From: Bubalus kerabau
Lineage: Eukaryota; Chordata; Mammalia; Artiodactyla; Bovidae
Reading direction: 5' to 3'
Length of the DNA stretch: 64,000 nucleotides
NCBI RefSeq assembly: GCF_029407905.1
Contig: NC_073637.1
Coordinates: 49,848,501-49,912,500 of the forward strand
Numbering within the stretch: position 1 is the stretch's first letter; every line of letters starts with the position of its first letter. Below, in pieces: positions 35,561-48,272 of this stretch. Both the position numbers and the translations under genes were made by a program. The notes beneath the pieces are model-generated. The model was not told the origin of the DNA. It made no database searches and saw only the letters and a list, made by a program, of their open reading frames with translations.

Positions 35561-38080
35561 GGAAGTCATCTGGAACTGGAGAGCTGGGATTCACTCTGTA
35601 GTGATGTTTGAATATCTTTTCACATCCTTCTATTTTTAGTGTATTACGGATGATTTGAGCCCATTTGGTCACACATCTTTCATTTTCCAGGACCTGTAGA
35701 CTTTGTTATCCTTTCTGATGAGTAGGTAGTCAAGATATTTACAGAACCATCACAATAATATGAAATTCCCTCCATAGGGCTTTATCATCGTCTTTGAACT
35801 TGGTGTAAAATCAATTCCTGATGTGATGCTAAATGTTTTATATTTTAAGTAATATGTTTTTAATTCAGAATACGGAACCCCAAACAAGCTTCATAAATAA
35901 CACTTGTAAACTCTTCCCTAAGGCTTTTGTGATTCGTTGTTTAGTCCAGTAGAGAAGCGGCTGAAATGGGAAGTTTAGTATTCATTTTCTTCATTGATGA
36001 CTTCCTGTGTTTAATAGTAGGATTAGTCTGTAATTGTGTTCTCTTTTCTACTGTCAGTAAAGTTTATTGTATTAAAATGCTGAGTAAAATCCATGTCCCT
36101 TTCCTGGATACTAATGGAAGTAGCTGATAGTGTGAGGTGATGGAAACATTTTATTTCTAAACACTTTTCAGTTTGCATTTGATTTCTGTTACTCGAGGGG
36201 ACTGATCCTTCACAGCTGTTAGAAAATGTAAGTGGGTTCCTCTCCTGCTGTGCAGATCTTTCCTTGTTTGGGAACCTTTGATGGCACAGTAGGGGCTTTT
36301 AAAAGTGTCACAAATGTAAGGCAATTTATACTGCAGTAAGTGTAGAATTTTGTTGTTGCTGTTTATGGCAGAAAATTGAAAGTTAAAAGTAAATGGAGGA
36401 GGAAGGCTACTGAGCATGGTGTGCTCGTGAAAGCGGCTCTTTTTCGAATTAATAATGCCATCGCTCCTGGTCACCTGGACTTTCTCTCAGTTTTCCTCTT
36501 CCATTTCTTCTCTGGGTTCTCTTATTGGTGAATTGAAAAATAAGAGCAGAATAGATTGATGGATCACAGACAAGAAGTAGCACACATTTTGACTTGATTA
36601 ATGCTGAGGTTAAAATACGTGGGAGAGGGATGCAATCAGCAACCCCATGGTGAAAGCAGTCTATTGAATGGTCTGTGTTTTGAACTGAAGGGTGTACTTA
36701 TTACAGAAATAGTTCTCCGAGTACTCTGTGAGGCCCAGTTGTTAGCACATTGCTGAGAAAAAGAACGCACTCTGTGGTTGAAGAAGATGCCTCTTCAGTA
36801 CGTGAGGCTTTTACCACTTAGCGTGGAGATGACAGCCATCACATTGGAATACTAACCTTAGCAGCAGATGAGATCCTGAAGCATGTACACATTTCACCAG
36901 ATGTTCCATTTCTCTTTAGGGCAAACTTCTGGTTAGTTTCTTATATCAGTCACTCTTTAAGAAATCAGAATTTGAAGTTCATTTTATGCAGACTGTGGAT
37001 GTTTATAAATAAGAGAAGAGGCACAGGCATTTATAACCTGAAAGACTGGGTGATTTGCATAATATCAAATAAATTGTCCTACAGCCACATTTTATACTTT
37101 TGTCATTGATACCGTCTGTGTATATTCTGCACGAAAAGGTTTGGGAAAATGCATATTTCAAGAATATACTTCTTATGAAATGAACAGTAAAGTAGTGTTC
37201 TTTGTTGGTTGTGCAACAACTATTTATGATTTACATATTCCTTCCCAAAAAGTATTTAAAGCAAATATGAGTTTCTTGCTAATTTGACAATTTAAAACAT
37301 GTTATAATTGAACAAATTGTGGATATTCCTAATCATAACATCTGCAGGATGTTGATTTATAAACACTATAAAATGTTTTCATGCTATGCATACTTCCTGT
37401 AGTGTATGCTTACAGTTCAAAAGAATTATTTTCTTATCTATTTTCTTCAATCTTTGAATTTTAGCACTGGTCATAATTCTGAGTCTGGAAAAGATTTCAT
37501 GATATTCCAAATTTCTGTGTTTTTCCTTCCCATCCATAATGGTTTAGCAGTTTTATGTTAATGTTAGGAGTGTTAACTTTGTAAAAGTAGTGATCATGTT
37601 GAAGAATGCATCATCTTGTTTCTTTGGAATAATATGAATATAATAGCTGCAAGGTAATTAAAAATGAGTATTAATTGAAGAAAGGGAGGAATCTGGCATC
37701 TTCTCTTTTGGAAACTTTGCTTTACTTGTGTTCATTCTACATCTTCACTTTAGTGGGGGATCCAGCAAGGACAGTTTTATAGTGCATTTAAGAAGATACA
37801 CTCTGTTTCTTCCTACTTTCAATCAAATATTTTGGAAAAAGCCCTCATGTCTGCAGGACTTCCATCTGGTGAAAACTTGATCCTTTCTGCCCAGTTTCAT
37901 CTTGGCTCTCTCCAGTGGTTGTAGCATAATAGCTTCTCTTTGAGATTAAAACACAGAACAAAGACAGGCTCTTTTTATTAATAGTTAAGTGAAAGGCTAC
38001 AGATTTGTGAATAGTCCTTTTTCCAGATAGAGAATTATTAGAGACAGGTTTTATTTTCTTCTTTAAAACTCTACATTCAA
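35561..38080. other. Intron 2 sequence, nothing recognised
   Basis: About 2.5 kb of AT-rich, unique-looking DNA. A 105-codon frame (36157-36474 -) shows no recognisable features. Confidence 0.5.
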
Positions 38081-38109
38081 AAGTTGTGCTACCGTAATGG
38101 ACGGTTCTT

Positions 38110-38195
38110 AAACTTTCCTTGTCTGTAAAATGGGGATAATAATACCTACACCATAGAACTGTTGGGATGGCTACTAATAAATGTAGACTATTATT
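38110..38195 (+). repeat. MIR SINE fragment
   Basis: The text ccttgtctgtaaaatgggga, taataatacctacaccatag and aactgttgggatggc is a good match to the MIR core. Confidence 0.75.
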
Positions 38196-38511
38196 ATTCA
38201 TCTTGTGGCTTCGGAAAAATAAAGATGGCAAAAATTAAAAGAATTCAATGTATGTAACCTGCTTGGGTTGTATAATCATTGAGCACTGTTTTGACCAGAG
38301 CATTTACAGAACAGCATCTTTGTGATAATCAGAGATTTTATTTTTTGCTTCTGCCCAATTTTGGTATTGCTTTCCTTACAGTTCTTTTTATGAATATTAA
38401 TATCAGTCTTTTTTAATAAAAATTTTTTATGATTTAAATAAACATTTTTGCATTTGTCATACATCCCTATCCACACGCACCATTTACAAATTGAGAAATT
38501 TAAATAGACCT

Positions 38512-38850
38512 TGTTAGGGACTGAATGTCTGTGTGCCTCCAGAGTCCATATGTTGAAACCCTAACCCCCGTTGTGATGGTACTTAGAGATGGGGCCTTGG
38601 GAGGTAATGGGTTAGATGAAACCATGAGGGTGGGACTCTGGTCTGATAGGATTAGAGTCCCTATAGGAGCTTGCTCTCCTTCTCTCTCTACCATGTGAAG
38701 GCCCAGGGAGAAGGCTGGCAAGCTAGGAAGAGAGCCCTCACCAGGAACTGAATGAGCCAACACTTTGATCTTGGATCCCCCAGCTTTCAGAACCATGAGT
38801 AAGTAAACTTCTCTGGTATTTTGTTATGGCAGCCCGAGCAGATTAGTACA
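38512..38850 (+). repeat. MaLR-type solo LTR
   Basis: A solo LTR of the mammalian apparent LTR retrotransposon group (MLT1/MST-like), an old endogenous element. It begins tgttagggactgaatgtctg and ends gttatggcagcccgagcaga then ttagtaca, with ccatatgttgaaaccctaac, ggtgggactctggtctgata, taccatgtgaaggcccaggg and cactttgatcttggatcccc in the expected order. No internal coding region is attached. Confidence 0.82.
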
Positions 38851-40420
38851 CAAGGAACACTCAAAATTGCAGAAGTTATGTAAGGAAGTAGGCTGATCTC
38901 TGATACTAAAGAGATAAATTCAGTATTTAGGGCATTGTGACAATGTCTGGAGTATGGCCCTATCTGTTCTTACTCCTGATAGGAGAGCAGATGTGTATTG
39001 AAATTTTTGTTTTATGACACCATCTGTAAGATGTTACTGTTTGTGGATGGTAGGTGTTCTGAGATATTTTTGACCTTCAAGAATCATGTGAGTGTAGTTG
39101 ATTTTCTCTGGACAGGCACTTAGTGTACTAGTCATAATTCAGTGTCAGATGATTATCATCTAAGCAGAGGTCCTGGGAAAAGTTTGTGCATCACAACCAT
39201 AGCAAACAGCATATCAACATTTCGTTTTTATATATTCTCTTGATTAGGTTGTTGAATCAAAGTAACTGGCAATTGGAAGCTAAGACTTATTTCCAAGAAA
39301 TCAAACATTTCCTGCTCAAGTGGCTTCATGCCACCCTGCAGGTCTTTAATAAAACTCCATTTTAATTTTGTACAAAAGGTAAATTTATTAGATACAGACC
39401 AAGCACTTAGAATAATGTTCGCTATTTACTTATTGCAGGTAATTTAGTCAGAGTATGCATCGTCTGCCCTCTTAAATGTGACCTGTAAAGTGTTTTGAGA
39501 GGGCATTTGATCCATGGTGCTTCTGACGACAGGGATGTCTTTTTTAAAAGTTTTTTCATTTGGTTTTGAGAAATCCTGGAGAAAGGACTGTAATATTACT
39601 TGATCTATAAAACAGTAAAGTAGAAGAGAGATGCTTAGGGAGAAAGAAGTAAAGTAAAGTTTTTACTGCTTTTTTGGCAGTAAAAACAAATAAAATTAAT
39701 ATTTGCTAATTACTGTTGGTAACTAAGTTTTTTTATGGCCTCAAATGAGACACTTCTGACCTCTGTGCTTGGACCCCATTGCGGAGCTTCCTTTTCCCAG
39801 TGACATGCTCGAGGAAGCAGTCTTCTCATCTTTGCACTGCTTTCCTACTCAACAGCCTTCGGCTGATTTTGAGTTTTGCTGAGAGCTTAGTGTGACTTGA
39901 TCCCTTCAGTGTCATGGACAATTCTGTAGCAAATGGACCCTATTTTTATGCTCTTTGATCTGAATATAGCCTTTGACATTATGAATTTGTCTGGTGGACC
40001 CTCTGCTGAAGTTCCATAGTAGGAACATCTGGTTTACTTCTTGAAATGCTTCTGTTACTGAACTCAAAATCTTGCATCTCTTTTTTGCCTTTTCTCTTCC
40101 TATCTTATCTATATCTTTAAACTTAACTATCACTTTTGTGAGCATGCAAATTTTGTTATGAATTAGAGAACAGAATGTACTCTATTTGAACTTTCAGCCC
40201 TTGCTAAGTTTTTCTTGTTTTAAGTACACTCGTTGAATTGTAAAAAATTAATAGAACAGTATTTCAGAGAATTTGAAAAAGGGGAAAAATTATCCGTCTT
40301 ATATCTTTAATACAGTGATGGTTTTGGTATATTTGGTATATTTGGTATATTATATATAAAATTTGGTATATTTCCTTCTAAGGTTTTAAAATATGTTTAA
40401 CATTTTTAATTTTAGAGTGT
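38851..40420. other. Intron 2 sequence with a small 9-base repeat
   Basis: Unique-looking intronic sequence. At about 40323-40350 a 9-base unit (tttggtata) is repeated three times, with a fourth copy at 40371 after an AT spacer. Nothing else recognised. Confidence 0.5.
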
Positions 40421-40460
40421 TTTTACCTTTTTTATCTTTCATATTATATTACATTAAATT

Positions 40461-40535
40461 CCTAACCCAGGGATTGAACCTAGGTCTCCTGCATCGCAGG
40501 TGGATTCTTTACCAGCTGAGCTACCAGGAAAGCCC
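40461..40535 (-). mobile_element. Tail-less tRNA-like SINE head flanked by 32 bp direct repeats
   Basis: Exactly 75 bases that read, on the minus strand, as the tRNA-derived head of Bov-tA: gggctttcctggtagctcag at the 5' end, then agacctaggttcaatccctg, stopping at gggttagg. The Bov-A body and the tail are absent. The insert is bounded by a perfect 32-base direct repeat (40429-40460 and 40536-40567) that starts tttttatctttcata and ends acattaaatt. Confidence 0.9.
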
Positions 40536-40707
40536 TTTTTATCTTTCATATTATATTACATTAAATTATTGTATTATTGAATGATTTCCCTCATTGTTGT
40601 TTAAGCTGTATTGCTTTCCAAAGAATTATGTCCAAATATAATGAATGTTGTTGCTAACGATGGACAAGAGTCCCATCTATCAGAGCAGCATTCAAAGTAG
40701 CACTTCT

Positions 40708-40728
40708 TTTTTTTTTTTTTTTTTTTAA
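40708..40728. repeat. Poly(T) run
   Basis: A run of about 20 T between agcacttc and aaagtaacac. No retroelement body recognised. Confidence 0.75.
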
Positions 40729-43700
40729 AGTAACACAAGCAGAAGTCGCACTATTGCAGAGAACCTTGTAAAAGTGACTGCAAGGTTAATGAGAAATGCT
40801 GTGTTTGGAGAGAAGGTGGAGTACCTATATCCTTCCCTTTACAAAATGACGGCTAGTTAATATTGTGTACTTTCAATTGTGTAGAATATGCAGAAGGACT
40901 TGCTGTTACATGTGCATGTTACTAGATACTCAGCTTCACTATTGATGTGCACAAAAGCATTCAGTCTTAGCATATATATTACTCTTGTATGAAGGAAAAG
41001 TGCCAGGTGATTTTATTGTTTATCATGGGAAATCCATGATTAAAGAGAAGAGAGTTTTTACTTAACTATTTTGTGAGTTATATAGGCCAGAAAAAGTATA
41101 TTAGGGTACTGATAGAATACACTTGTATTTTTAACAAGAAAAGAGCATTGCTGCCACAATGCCTGCCCACACACTGCTTTATTTACAGGTAACAGGTTCA
41201 TTGGCTTTGCATCTGAACTTTTATGAAATTAGGTGTCTTTTAATCCATGGTGTCTTGGAATTAAAATTGCCAACTCTCTTTCATATGCTTAGTTTTAGAC
41301 TTGATAAAATAATGCTATTATGCTTTCTAGCCTTAATTTAGTATGGAAGGAAATATTGAAAATAATAAAATTAAAATTTCAGTCTTTCATTATTTATCTT
41401 TATATTCAATTAAAAATGTGGGACAGGAGATTAACTCTGACCCTGCTTTTCTAACCTGCATGTAAGGAGAAAGATGCCTGCTGGAATCTTTGCATAGATG
41501 CCTTCTCTATAACTGTAGCAAGTGCCAATAAAAACTATTTCCATTTCTTCCTTCAAATAATTTGCTAAATGGCATGTTTTAGCTAAACATACAATACCAT
41601 GAGAAGCTTTACAGTATTAATTTTGAGTAAAAATATCACACTTTTAAACATTGAGATTATGATACTGGGATGAGTAAGGTGTTCCTACTTTACTGAGCTT
41701 TGATAGTTCTAGTTTATTCGAGGAAGAAATTGAAGAGATAGCTAGGCCTATTTTAAAAACTACATCTGTAGCTCTGGAACTTGGTGAAATCAAGGATTAG
41801 AATCTAGTCTGTTACATTCATTCATAAATGTAGGATCATCTGACAGTAAAAATGCTGGCTGCTTTTCCTTATGACCTACAAATCTGATTAAGGAACTGCT
41901 AATTTAGTACAAACAGAAGGAGAAAAGCAACTTCTTAGATATATAACCTGTACTCCAAGTCTTCCATCTCCAGGCTGTATATTTAAGCCCTGGAGGTAAA
42001 TGCAAATCATCTCTGCCACTGATATACAGCAGTTTTGTTTGCTTTTAATTTTATTTAAACTTTTATTTATGTAATTAAAATTAGGATAACATTTTAAAAA
42101 CTCAAAATCGGTGGTTTTTCTGAGTGCCAATATCCATTTAAATGTTCTACAAATGATTCAAGTGTGAGATTGTTTCAGTGCTTCTTAGTATGAACTGAAA
42201 TTGTGTAGGGAGGAAAATCTAATGTTTTTCGACCCTCTCCTCCTTCCTTCAGAGATCAGCCTGAGGCCTGTTTTCTTTGTGAGCAACCCACATATGCTCC
42301 GTAGTCTAGCACTCTTGTCACCTCTTAAACTGTGATTCTTGTTACTTCTCCCCTTCTTCTGACCATTCTTCTTGTTAGGGTTTAGCGATTATATTTTTAG
42401 TGAAACTAACCCCGCTCCCATTTACCTCTGGAATGTTAGTACCCAAAGGCACATTAGAGATAATTGATTCCACTTTAAAAACCTGGAAAAGGAACACGTT
42501 AAATTTTATTCATGGAGGATTTTTAGCTGGTCCATGCCTTAACTCTTAAAATGTCAGATTTCTCACATGGGTAATCATTGCCGTTTTACCACTGTTTACT
42601 GTGATCACTGTTACCATGTGATAAGCATTAATCCAAATCATTTTTTTCATTTGAGGTAAATTAAAAATTAGATGATTTTTAAACTGTATTTTTAAGGGCA
42701 GTTTGGTTATTTGGAGGTCTTCCTCTGCCTCATTTTATTGTATATAATGGCAGAGCCATTCAAGTCTGCTCTTTTCTCAGTCTGCAACTATTCTTTCGCA
42801 CTGTATTATTTTGCAAGGTAAGTAGCCAGGCCTTTGATTCCCAAGCTTGATTTCCCGGTGGTTATTAACAGAGCTAGTTTGTTCATTTTAAAGGCCCAGA
42901 AAACTGTATGGGATTACCCAGTTACTCTCTTTAGGGAACATTGAGCATTTGAGTAGACCCAGGAATGCTAGCTGTCCCCTTGTGTCATATCCGCTCCTCT
43001 CTACTAGAATGTCAGCTGGGTCCTGTTCTGTCTTTTTCGCCCTGTTTCTGGACAAGCATGTTATAGATTGCAGTTTGAATATATGAAGGGACGAATTTGC
43101 TATTCAAGATTTTTCTTCCCCGAAATAGAAGAAGGAAGCATTTATAAGCTGTTTGTATTGCCTTTATCTGACTATCATAGTCTTTTCTGCAAGGAATAGA
43201 TACATATCCTTTGGGGATAAAAAAGGGCTTTTGTTGTTAAGGTGATACTACCTGGTTTGAAAATGCTTTGAAACATTGCAAATACTCTGATTAAACTTAT
43301 TAGCTTTGTAAGTAGGTATTGTTTGATCTGCCTTTGGCACATTTTCTAAAGCCTCGGCGAAAGCTGCTGGCTCTGTATCTGGATACTGCAGTGAGGGACA
43401 GGTTTTTTTTTTTTTTTTGTGGTTTGAGTGAGTGTTGAACAATCAAGTTCAGGGAAAGTAAAACAAAGATAGCCTTTCCCTAGATAGTTATTTATGCTTC
43501 CCTAGATATTTATTTATTTATAGTTGTGCAGTTTATTTCTATCAGTGTAGCCCATAGAGGTTAATTCTATTTCAAACATCTGGCAGGATCCTGCCTGCCA
43601 ATTGTGGAAGAGAATTATTTGGTCTGTTTTGTAGCCTTCCAGCATCTTTCTGTAATAAATTTTTTTTTTTTTTTTGCCTTTCAATGATTTTTGCTTCTCA

Positions 43701-44811
43701 CCTGTACTCTCTATTTCATCTTCTCTCTAATCTGAGAGGCCCACCATAGAAAACCATCTTCAGGAGCCTCAGATTACATAGTGGCATATGATTAGAGCAG
43801 CCTCAGTAATGGCTTCTAGAGGTTTCCTTGTGAAAGCTGCCAAAGACAACAGGATCACTGGGTTGCTTGAGGAAGGCTTTCAGTGTGTGTGACTCTAGAA
43901 CTGTATTCCAAGGGACGTTTGTTACATAGCAGAACACAGTTTGTGCTAAGTTTATTTTTAGAATGTAACATTTTTGCTAGAGACCAGCTTTCCCCAGAGT
44001 GTGTATTCATCTCAAATGAAGAAGGGTTACCTCTGTGTTGGGATCACCACTCCTTGCCTTTATTATTATTATTATTTTTCCACTCCTTACCTTGAGACCG
44101 GTCTTAGTTTACTATTAATAGCTCCGGTCATATCACCTGGTGGGTAAACGCGAGTATTTTCTCTTGTCCACCCTGGGAATTACTAATCTAAATTGCAGAG
44201 TCGTTTGGATGAAACCTCTGTCCACCTTTTCCCATGATGGACTTCCTGGTCTTGGTAGGACAGGGGTACGAGTGACCATCTGTTGCATGTCCTGCTGAAA
44301 ACTGGTGTTTTCTCGGGAACTTTGGCCTGTCATTTCTCCTTTTTCTGATGGTGTGTCTTTGGTGATCTGTTTGGCTGCCCCTGAACCGAACTGATTACTA
44401 CTTCTCATCTTGTCTCTCCCTGCTGCCTACCCCCCCGACCCCCCGCCCTGCCTCGCCTCATTCCCCCTCCACGGCATGCTTAGAGGAATGGAAGTTCTCT
44501 GAGAGCCAGGATCATGTTTGGCTCATTCTCCACTGTATCTCAGTGCTTGTTACTCTTTGTTGGATCTTATCCCCTTTGAGAATTTAGTGAAAGCTTTACA
44601 CCCTCTCTCCACAAAAGCGTATATTCATATGGTTTTGGGAAAAGGAGATTGTAACAGGGAAGTAACAGGGCCTCATTGAAAACAAGCCACGAGAATCAAA
44701 CCTCAGATTTATTGTGGTGGCTATGAGGGTTTCTGCTTGGTCATGTTCTCAGCATACACCTCATTATTCCTTACCATGTAAAAACAAGTTTGGATGAAGC
44801 TGAGCGTGTAG
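40729..44811. other. Intron 2 sequence, largely unrecognised
   Basis: About 4 kb without young mobile elements. It contains poly(T) runs at about 43401-43418 and 43660-43675, a TTTA-type patch near 43500-43520, an (ATT)n patch at about 44061-44075 and a C-rich patch at about 44430-44470. Short frames show nothing recognisable. Confidence 0.5.
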
Positions 44812-44812
44812 G

Positions 44813-44901
44813 GAGTTGGTGATGGACAGGGAAGCCTGGCGTGCTGCAGTCCATGGGGTTGCAAAGAGTTGCGCACAACTAAGTGCCTGAACTGAACTGA
44901 C
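44813..44901 (+). mobile_element. Very short BovB 3' insertion with target duplication
   Basis: 89 bases of the BovB 3' end (ggagttggtgatggacaggg, gtgctgcagtccatggggtt, cctgaactgaactgac). It is flanked by tgagcgtgtagg (44801-44812) and tgagcatgtagg (44902-44913), a target duplication with one mismatch. Confidence 0.85.
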
Positions 44902-45103
44902 TGAGCATGTAGGCAAAGAGACAGGCAAGAAAGGGTTGGATAGAGGGTATGGTTATTTTGTTGATGTAACTAATCTGTAGAAAATTATTTCCTCTTCCTA
45001 ACCTTTCCCTTTTTGTAACTCCTGTCACTTGCCATTCCTGCCAGCTTTCCCTTCTTTGGGTTGTATTTAAGGACACTCTTACAAGATTGTATCCGTCAAG
45101 CTT

Positions 45104-45277
45104 TAGACCCCATGGACTGTAGCCCACCAGGCTCCTCTGTCTCTGGAATTCTCCAGGCAAGAACACTGAAGTGGGTTGCCATGCATTCCTCCAGGGAATC
45201 TTCCTCACCCAGGGATCAAACCCAGGTCTTCTGTGTTGCAGGCATATTCTTTGCCATCGGAGCCACCAGGGAAGCCC
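45104..45277 (-). mobile_element. Bov-tA SINE, reverse orientation
   Basis: Reads ccccatggactgtagcccac, ccaggcaagaacactgaagt, cccagggatcaaacccaggt and ends ggagccaccagggaagcccc. The 3' tail part (gtcgtgtccgac) is missing at the left, so it is slightly 3'-truncated. Confidence 0.9.
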
Positions 45278-46147
45278 CTTTCTTCTGAGAACATCTTTAA
45301 TACAAATTTTCTAATCCACTTGTCCTGACCTTTGAAGGTAAAGGAGTGGATCACCCCAGTAAGCAGTAGATGGCACATTGGAAAGGTGTGTGGTGTACTG
45401 AAATTGAGTCTAGTCCCATCACTTGAGTGGGCAGTATGCCCAGTCAGTGTCTTGTGTAGGGGGCACGCTGCTGCTCAGTCTCCTTCCTGTTTCCACTCCT
45501 GTTCTCAGTGTAGTTTGTAAAGTCACCTGTTGTGGGGTGGGGGAGGAAGCTGATTTCCTTCCTTCCTTCCGAAGAGTTACAAATGGAATCAGGAGATAGA
45601 AACTTATATAGTACAATGCAATTATATTGTTATATACACAGTAATAATAGAACACCCAAGATTACCTTTTCTTGAAATCTAATTTCTGTAGCTTGTCTCT
45701 TTCTTTATTGAATCTGTTCTTTATTGTACTGAATATAATTAGCTTATAGTTTTAGTATCTAAGAAGTATTTTTTTCCTTTTGTAATCCTTTTTCATGATA
45801 GGTTGTTTTTTGATCATATTCATATTTGCACATGTGAATTCTTTTTCATGAAGTTGATGTTACAAATTCATGGACTTTCTTGTCACATATACTACCTCTG
45901 ATTCTCTTCCCCAGTTTCCTGATTTCTCTGTCTTCCCAAAATGCAGATGAAAATGGGGAATTTACTCAATACTTGGGGACCAAGTTAACCAAACCCAGTT
46001 CTCAAAAACTTTTGACTCAGATAAGTTCCATAGGCTCTAGATTGTAAATAGCATTTCTGAATAATAGGTGACAGTGCAAACCTGTTGAACTCTTCTTGCG
46101 GATATTCAGTAATCCTCAGAAGGCCTTTGCTTTGTTGTGAAGGCTTT

Positions 46148-46270
46148 CATTTAATCCTCTTTATGACTTCATGAGGTTGATACTGATTTATTCTCATTTT
46201 ACAAGAGCAGACACCTCGGCTGAGATAATTTGTCATAGGTCACACAACTAATGTGTGTTAAATTTAGACG
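46148..46270 (-). repeat. MIR SINE fragment, reverse orientation
   Basis: The words tcatttaatcctctttatga, cttcatgaggttgatactga, tcattttacaagagcagaca and ggtcacacaactaatgtgtg follow the reverse MIR core closely. Confidence 0.75.
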
Positions 46271-46279
46271 AGGTCTTAT

Positions 46280-46661
46280 TGGGCTTGGGCTGCCATGACA
46301 GAATACCATAGACTGGATGGTTTGAACAACAGGAATTTATTTTTCAGTTTCAGCTTTGAAAGTCCAAGATCAAGATGCTATCAGGGTTGGTGTCTAGTGA
46401 ACACTGTCTCCTTGGGTTGTAGCCAGCTTCTCACTGTGTCCTCACACAGCCTCATTACTCAGTACTGCCCATGGATGGAGAGAAAGGAAAGAAGCTCTAA
46501 GGTATCTCTTCTGATAAGGGCACTTACTCCCTTCTTGTGAAGGCTTCAGTCTGATGACCTCAACTAAAACCAGTTCCTTCCCAAAGGCCCTGTCCCCACA
46601 TACCATCACATTGCAGCCTTTAACCTACAAATTTGGGGTGGCCACAGTTCAGTCCATAGCA
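46280..46661 (-). repeat. MaLR-type solo LTR, reverse orientation
   Basis: Reads gggctgccatgacagaatac, catagactggatggtttgaa, gtccaagatcaagatgctat, ctcactgtgtcctcacacag, ccttcccaaaggccctgtcc and ends cacagttcagtccatagca. This is the reverse complement of the MLT1/MST-type LTR layout. No internal region. Confidence 0.78.
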
Positions 46662-46834
46662 GACAGGATTCAGACCAGGCTGGCTACTTCAGATTCTGAA
46701 TAATCTTGTGCCGAATTCTCTGCTCCCACAGTTTAGGAGCTTTGGTATCCAGATTATTTGGTGACTCTGTTAAATGTAATAAGTTGGCCAGCAAAAGAAA
46801 ACTTATTGATACATGTGTATGTACTCCTTTAATA

Positions 46835-47043
46835 CGGCCCAAGTGGCATAGTGGTAAAGAATCCGCCTGCCAAGCAGGAAATGTGGGTTTGACCCCTGGG
46901 TCTGGAAGATGCCCTGGAGAAGAAAATGGCAACCCACTCCAGTATTCTTGCCTGAGAAATCCCATGGACAGAGGAGCTGGTAGGGTACAGTCCATGGGAT
47001 TGCAGGGAGTCAGACACGACTAAGTGACTAAACAGCAGCAGCA
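46835..47043 (+). mobile_element. Bov-tA SINE with 12 bp target duplication
   Basis: Head cggcccaagtggcatagtgg (its first bases are altered), then aagaatccgcctgccaagca, a clear Bov-A body and a gactaaacagcagcagca tail. It is flanked by a perfect 12-base duplication actcctttaata (46823-46834 and 47044-47055). Confidence 0.93.
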
Positions 47044-47165
47044 ACTCCTTTAATATCATATGTATTTTACACTTCTTTTGCTAAAAACTAAGGAAAATAA
47101 AGGTAAGAATAAATAAGAAAACAGAAATCATCTATGATCCCACACCCTGGAGAACTGTTGCCATT

Positions 47166-47207
47166 ACCATTTCAGCATATTTCTTTACCATTTCAGCATA
47201 TTTCTTT
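47166..47207. repeat. 21 bp tandem duplication
   Basis: A 21-base unit beginning accatttcagcatatttctt is present twice without mismatch (47166-47186 and 47187-47207). Confidence 0.9.
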
Positions 47208-47639
47208 CTAGTATTTCTCTTTAGGAGGAGGGAGCAACTTTCACATGTGCTTTTTAAAATTTTTTCTTCTTGGCCTCTCATAAGCAGTTTCCCAGTTAAA
47301 ATTCTAGAAAACTTCTAAGTGCTTTTTGCCTTGGAGAAAACATATTTGAGAGCTACTGAGAATGTAGAGTATTATATGAGCTGAGTATGGGAGAAGGTGG
47401 TCAAGATTGATGACTCAGGACCTCTCAGGGAGGGAGAAAACAGAATTAGTAGGTGTGTGTGGAGGGTGGGATTGATAAAAGTCAGTGCATGCTTTTACAG
47501 AGTGCATTACCTATGGAACTCCCCCTTGAAAATGCTCGTTACAAGCAAGCAGTCGTCCGGACTGGAGGTACGTTTTTAAAACTGCCATCATCAGATGGTT
47601 GGAAGTTGAAACCACTTTCTAGGTGAGGAAATTAAGGTA

Positions 47640-47790
47640 CAGAGAGATAAATGCGTTATTTAACCAACAGCTCGTATTGAAGGAGGGACTGTCTTTAAAG
47701 ATCGTGTCAGCATAACTTCATCAAGCTCCTAGCACAGGTGATGCTCAGTAAGTGGTTTCAGAATGAACAGGTTTGCTCCTACACTGCAAA
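47640..47790 (+). repeat. L2-like LINE 3' end (weak)
   Basis: The text aagctcctagcacaggtgat, gctcagtaagtggtttcaga and atgaac resembles the L2 terminus (cagcacctagcac ... gctcaataaatgtttgttgaatgaa). Diverged. Confidence 0.45.
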
Positions 47791-48272
47791 CAATACTTCC
47801 AAAAAGGATCATTTGTTCTTTATTTAAAGCATTTAGTGCTTACTCCTGATGCACCCCAGTCTGTTTTTTTTAACAGTAGTTCAGTAGGTAGTTTGTTAGG
47901 TAGTTTCTTATAGGATGAAACTGTTAATTCATTTCAGTAGCCCTTCTTTTCTTCTTCTGCTGCTGCTTCTTCTGTTGCTAAGTTGTACAAACTGTTTTCT
48001 GTTTTATGAAAAAATAATCATGAGACAGTCTCTCCTTGTTTTATTTTAAAAACCTAGATTTATTTTTTTAAAGATAAATCAGTTGTAATTGTCCTATTAG
48101 AAAAATGTTTTTGCGTCTCAAAAAGCTGCATAATAGTTTTCCTTTAAAACCCCACGTGAAAATTTTATTTTAGGGTTAAGAACTAGAGAAAATCTACTTT
48201 GAGATCTTGGTTTTTTTTCCCCTTTTGGATAATATAAATCATCATGTTTTCCGTTTTGCTTTGATTGCCAGT

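Noticed and set aside
37845..38231. 128-codon frame on the minus strand
   Set aside because: Partly overlaps an antisense MIR and has no recognisable protein content.
38512..38850. Possible provirus with coding capacity
   Set aside because: Only a single old LTR of MaLR type is present; no paired LTR or internal genes are seen nearby, and the LTR at 46280-46661 is in the opposite orientation about 7 kb away.
40461..40535. Possible functional tRNA gene on the minus strand
   Set aside because: The length and GGTTCAATCC box look tRNA-like, but the sequence matches the Bov-tA SINE head, and its ends do not form a convincing acceptor stem.
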